Origin: Ectothiorhodospiraceae bacterium
GTDB taxonomy: Bacteria > Pseudomonadota > Gammaproteobacteria > Nitrococcales > AK92
Reading direction: 5' to 3'
Length of the DNA stretch: 6,791 nucleotides
NCBI GenBank assembly: GCA_029263635.1
Contig: JAJUFY010000119.1
Location: 1-6,791, forward strand
In this document: piece after piece, positions 5,836-6,791 of the stretch
How positions within the stretch are numbered: the first letter of the stretch is position 1
Layout: each line of letters starts with the position of its first letter
Position numbers and translations under genes: made by a program
Notes under the pieces: generated by a model
What the model was told of the DNA's origin: nothing
The model's input: only the letters and a program-made list of their open reading frames with translations
The model's database searches: none

Positions 5836-5868
5836 CACGCCCCTCTCCCCGCTGGGGAGAGGGGCGTG
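5836..5868. terminator. 15-bp GC hairpin between convergent adh and leuA genes
   Basis: CACGCCCCTCTCCCC (5836-5850) is perfectly complementary to 5854-5868, with a GCT loop. It lies five bases after the dehydrogenase stop and 12 bases before the leuA stop, so it could serve both genes. Neither side has a T-run, so it may work with Rho, act as a 3'-end RNA stabiliser, or be one copy of the CCCCTCTCCC/GGGAGAGGGG intergenic repeat I recall as common in proteobacterial genomes. Confidence 0.55.
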
Positions 5869-5880
5869 ACCGGGACAGAC

Positions 5881-6791
5881 TCAGCTTGCGGCCGGGGCGC
5901 TTACCGCCGGCTGCAACCAGTCCGGGTGCTGGCGCGCGGCGCGGTTGACGGCGGACAGCACCGCCTGCAGCGACGCCTTGACGATGTTGCCATCGCGGCC
6001 GACACCGAACAGGGTACGGCCGGGGCCGCCGAAGCCGATTTCCACATAGGCCAGGGCCGGCGCATCGGCGCCGTGGCCGACCGCATGCTCGCGGAAGTCG
6101 ACCACCTGCAGCGCAAGATCGAACTGGCGGTTGAGCGCATCCACAAAGGCGGCGATAGGACCATTGCCGCGGCCGCCGGCGACGAACTGCTTGCCGCCCA
6201 TCAGGATGGTGGCCGACAGCGCTTCCCGCCCCTGCGTCGAGTCGTGCTGGGAGCGATAGTCCTGCAGCGCGTACGGCCCGCCCTGCTCCAGGTACTCGGA
6301 GCGGAAGATGTCCCAGATCATCGCCGAGGTGATTTCCTTGCCGGTGCTGTCGGCGATTTCCTGCACCACCCCGCTGAACTCGATCTGCAGCCGCCGCGGC
6401 ATCGCCACCCCATGGTCGCGCTCCAGCAGGTACGCCACGCCGCCCTTGCCGGACTGGCTGTTGACGCGGATCACCGCCTCGTAGCTGCGGCCGAGGTCCT
6501 GCGGATCGATAGGCAGGTAAGGAATTTCCCAGATGTCGCCGTCGCGGCGCGCGGCGAAGCCCTTCTTGATGGCGTCCTGGTGCGAGCCCGAGAACGCGGT
6601 GAACACCAGCTCGCCGGCATACGGGTGGCGCGGATGCACCGGCAGCTGGTTGCAGTACTCGGCGCAGCGGATGGCGGCGTTGATGTCGGAGAAGTCGAGC
6701 TGCGGATCCACGCCCTGGGTGTAGAGGTTGAGCGCAAGCGTCACGACGTCGACGTTGCCGGTACGCTCGCCGTTTCCGAACAGGGTGCCCT
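5881..6791 (-). CDS. leuA: 2-isopropylmalate synthase, long form, C-terminal part
   Basis: LeuA condenses acetyl-CoA with 2-ketoisovalerate, the first committed step of leucine synthesis. The gene runs off the right edge, so its 5' part, with the N-terminal catalytic residues, is not visible; about 302 residues are. They begin GTLFGNGERTGNVDVV (6789-6742), the conserved end of the catalytic TIM barrel. Then come HPYAGELVFTAFSGSHQDAI (about 6627-6568), the linker domain, and a C-terminal regulatory domain containing GRGNGPIAAF (about 6174-6145) and GVGRDGNIVKASLQAV. The LNLYTQGVDPQLDFSDIN stretch and the layout match the long LeuA form (about 550-570 residues, as in actinobacteria and many proteobacteria) rather than the E. 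coli type. The regulatory domain binds leucine for feedback inhibition in characterised members. The GTG at 6744 is an internal Val, not a start. Confidence 0.93.
   Translation of the reverse strand, partial: GTLFGNGERTGNVDVVTLALNLYTQGVDPQLDFSDINAAIRCAEYCNQLPVHPRHPYAGELVFTAFSGSHQDAIKKGFAARRDGDIWEIPYLPIDPQDLGRSYEAVIRVNSQSGKGGVAYLLERDHGVAMPRRLQIEFSGVVQEIADSTGKEITSAMIWDIFRSEYLEQGGPYALQDYRSQHDSTQGREALSATILMGGKQFVAGGRGNGPIAAFVDALNRQFDLALQVVDFREHAVGHGADAPALAYVEIGFGGPGRTLFGVGRDGNIVKASLQAVLSAVNRAARQHPDWLQPAVSAPAAS

Overview
The window is GC-rich, densely packed chromosomal DNA. Gene content and order suggest a gammaproteobacterium: an MCE/auxiliary-lipoprotein pair for outer-membrane lipid transport, an outer-membrane phospholipase A, and a long-form LeuA. 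No plasmid, phage, insertion-sequence or CRISPR signal was seen, and no canonical tRNA or rRNA gene. The taxon is inferred from family resemblance only.

Layout from left to right: (1) the 3' end of an MCE (MlaD/PqiB-like) gene, then an ABC-transport auxiliary lipoprotein, both on +. (2) A convergent gene on - for a secreted PRC-barrel protein; its stop codon overlaps that of the lipoprotein gene within a shared CTAG. (3) Divergently, pldA (outer-membrane phospholipase A) on +, with Asp where E. coli has the catalytic Asn. (4) A 252-base gap that holds what looks like a complete ribosome-mediated transcription attenuator: a short reading frame with six aromatic residues in nine, competing GGATCC-based hairpins, an antiterminator helix and an intrinsic terminator. 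(5) A single-chain PheS-like class II ligase with a C-terminal FDX-ACB-like domain, followed 54 bases later by msrA, both on +. (6) A small convergent gene of unknown function on -. (7) Divergently, a zinc-dependent alcohol dehydrogenase on +, with a 17-base palindrome beside its likely promoter. (8) A 15-bp GC hairpin, then the 3' part of leuA on -, running off the right edge.

The part most worth attention is region 4-5. The PheS-like protein is not the normal two-subunit PheRS. I believe it belongs to the family named PheS-related mystery ligase (SrmL), whose substrate I do not know. The leader in front of it has the layout of a classical amino-acid-sensing attenuator, with Tyr/Trp/Phe codons in the controlling position. 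That suggests the gene is switched on when charged aromatic tRNA is short, and gives a clue to what the ligase may handle. The sequence shows the architecture; its function is inference. The remaining genes look like ordinary housekeeping or envelope functions.
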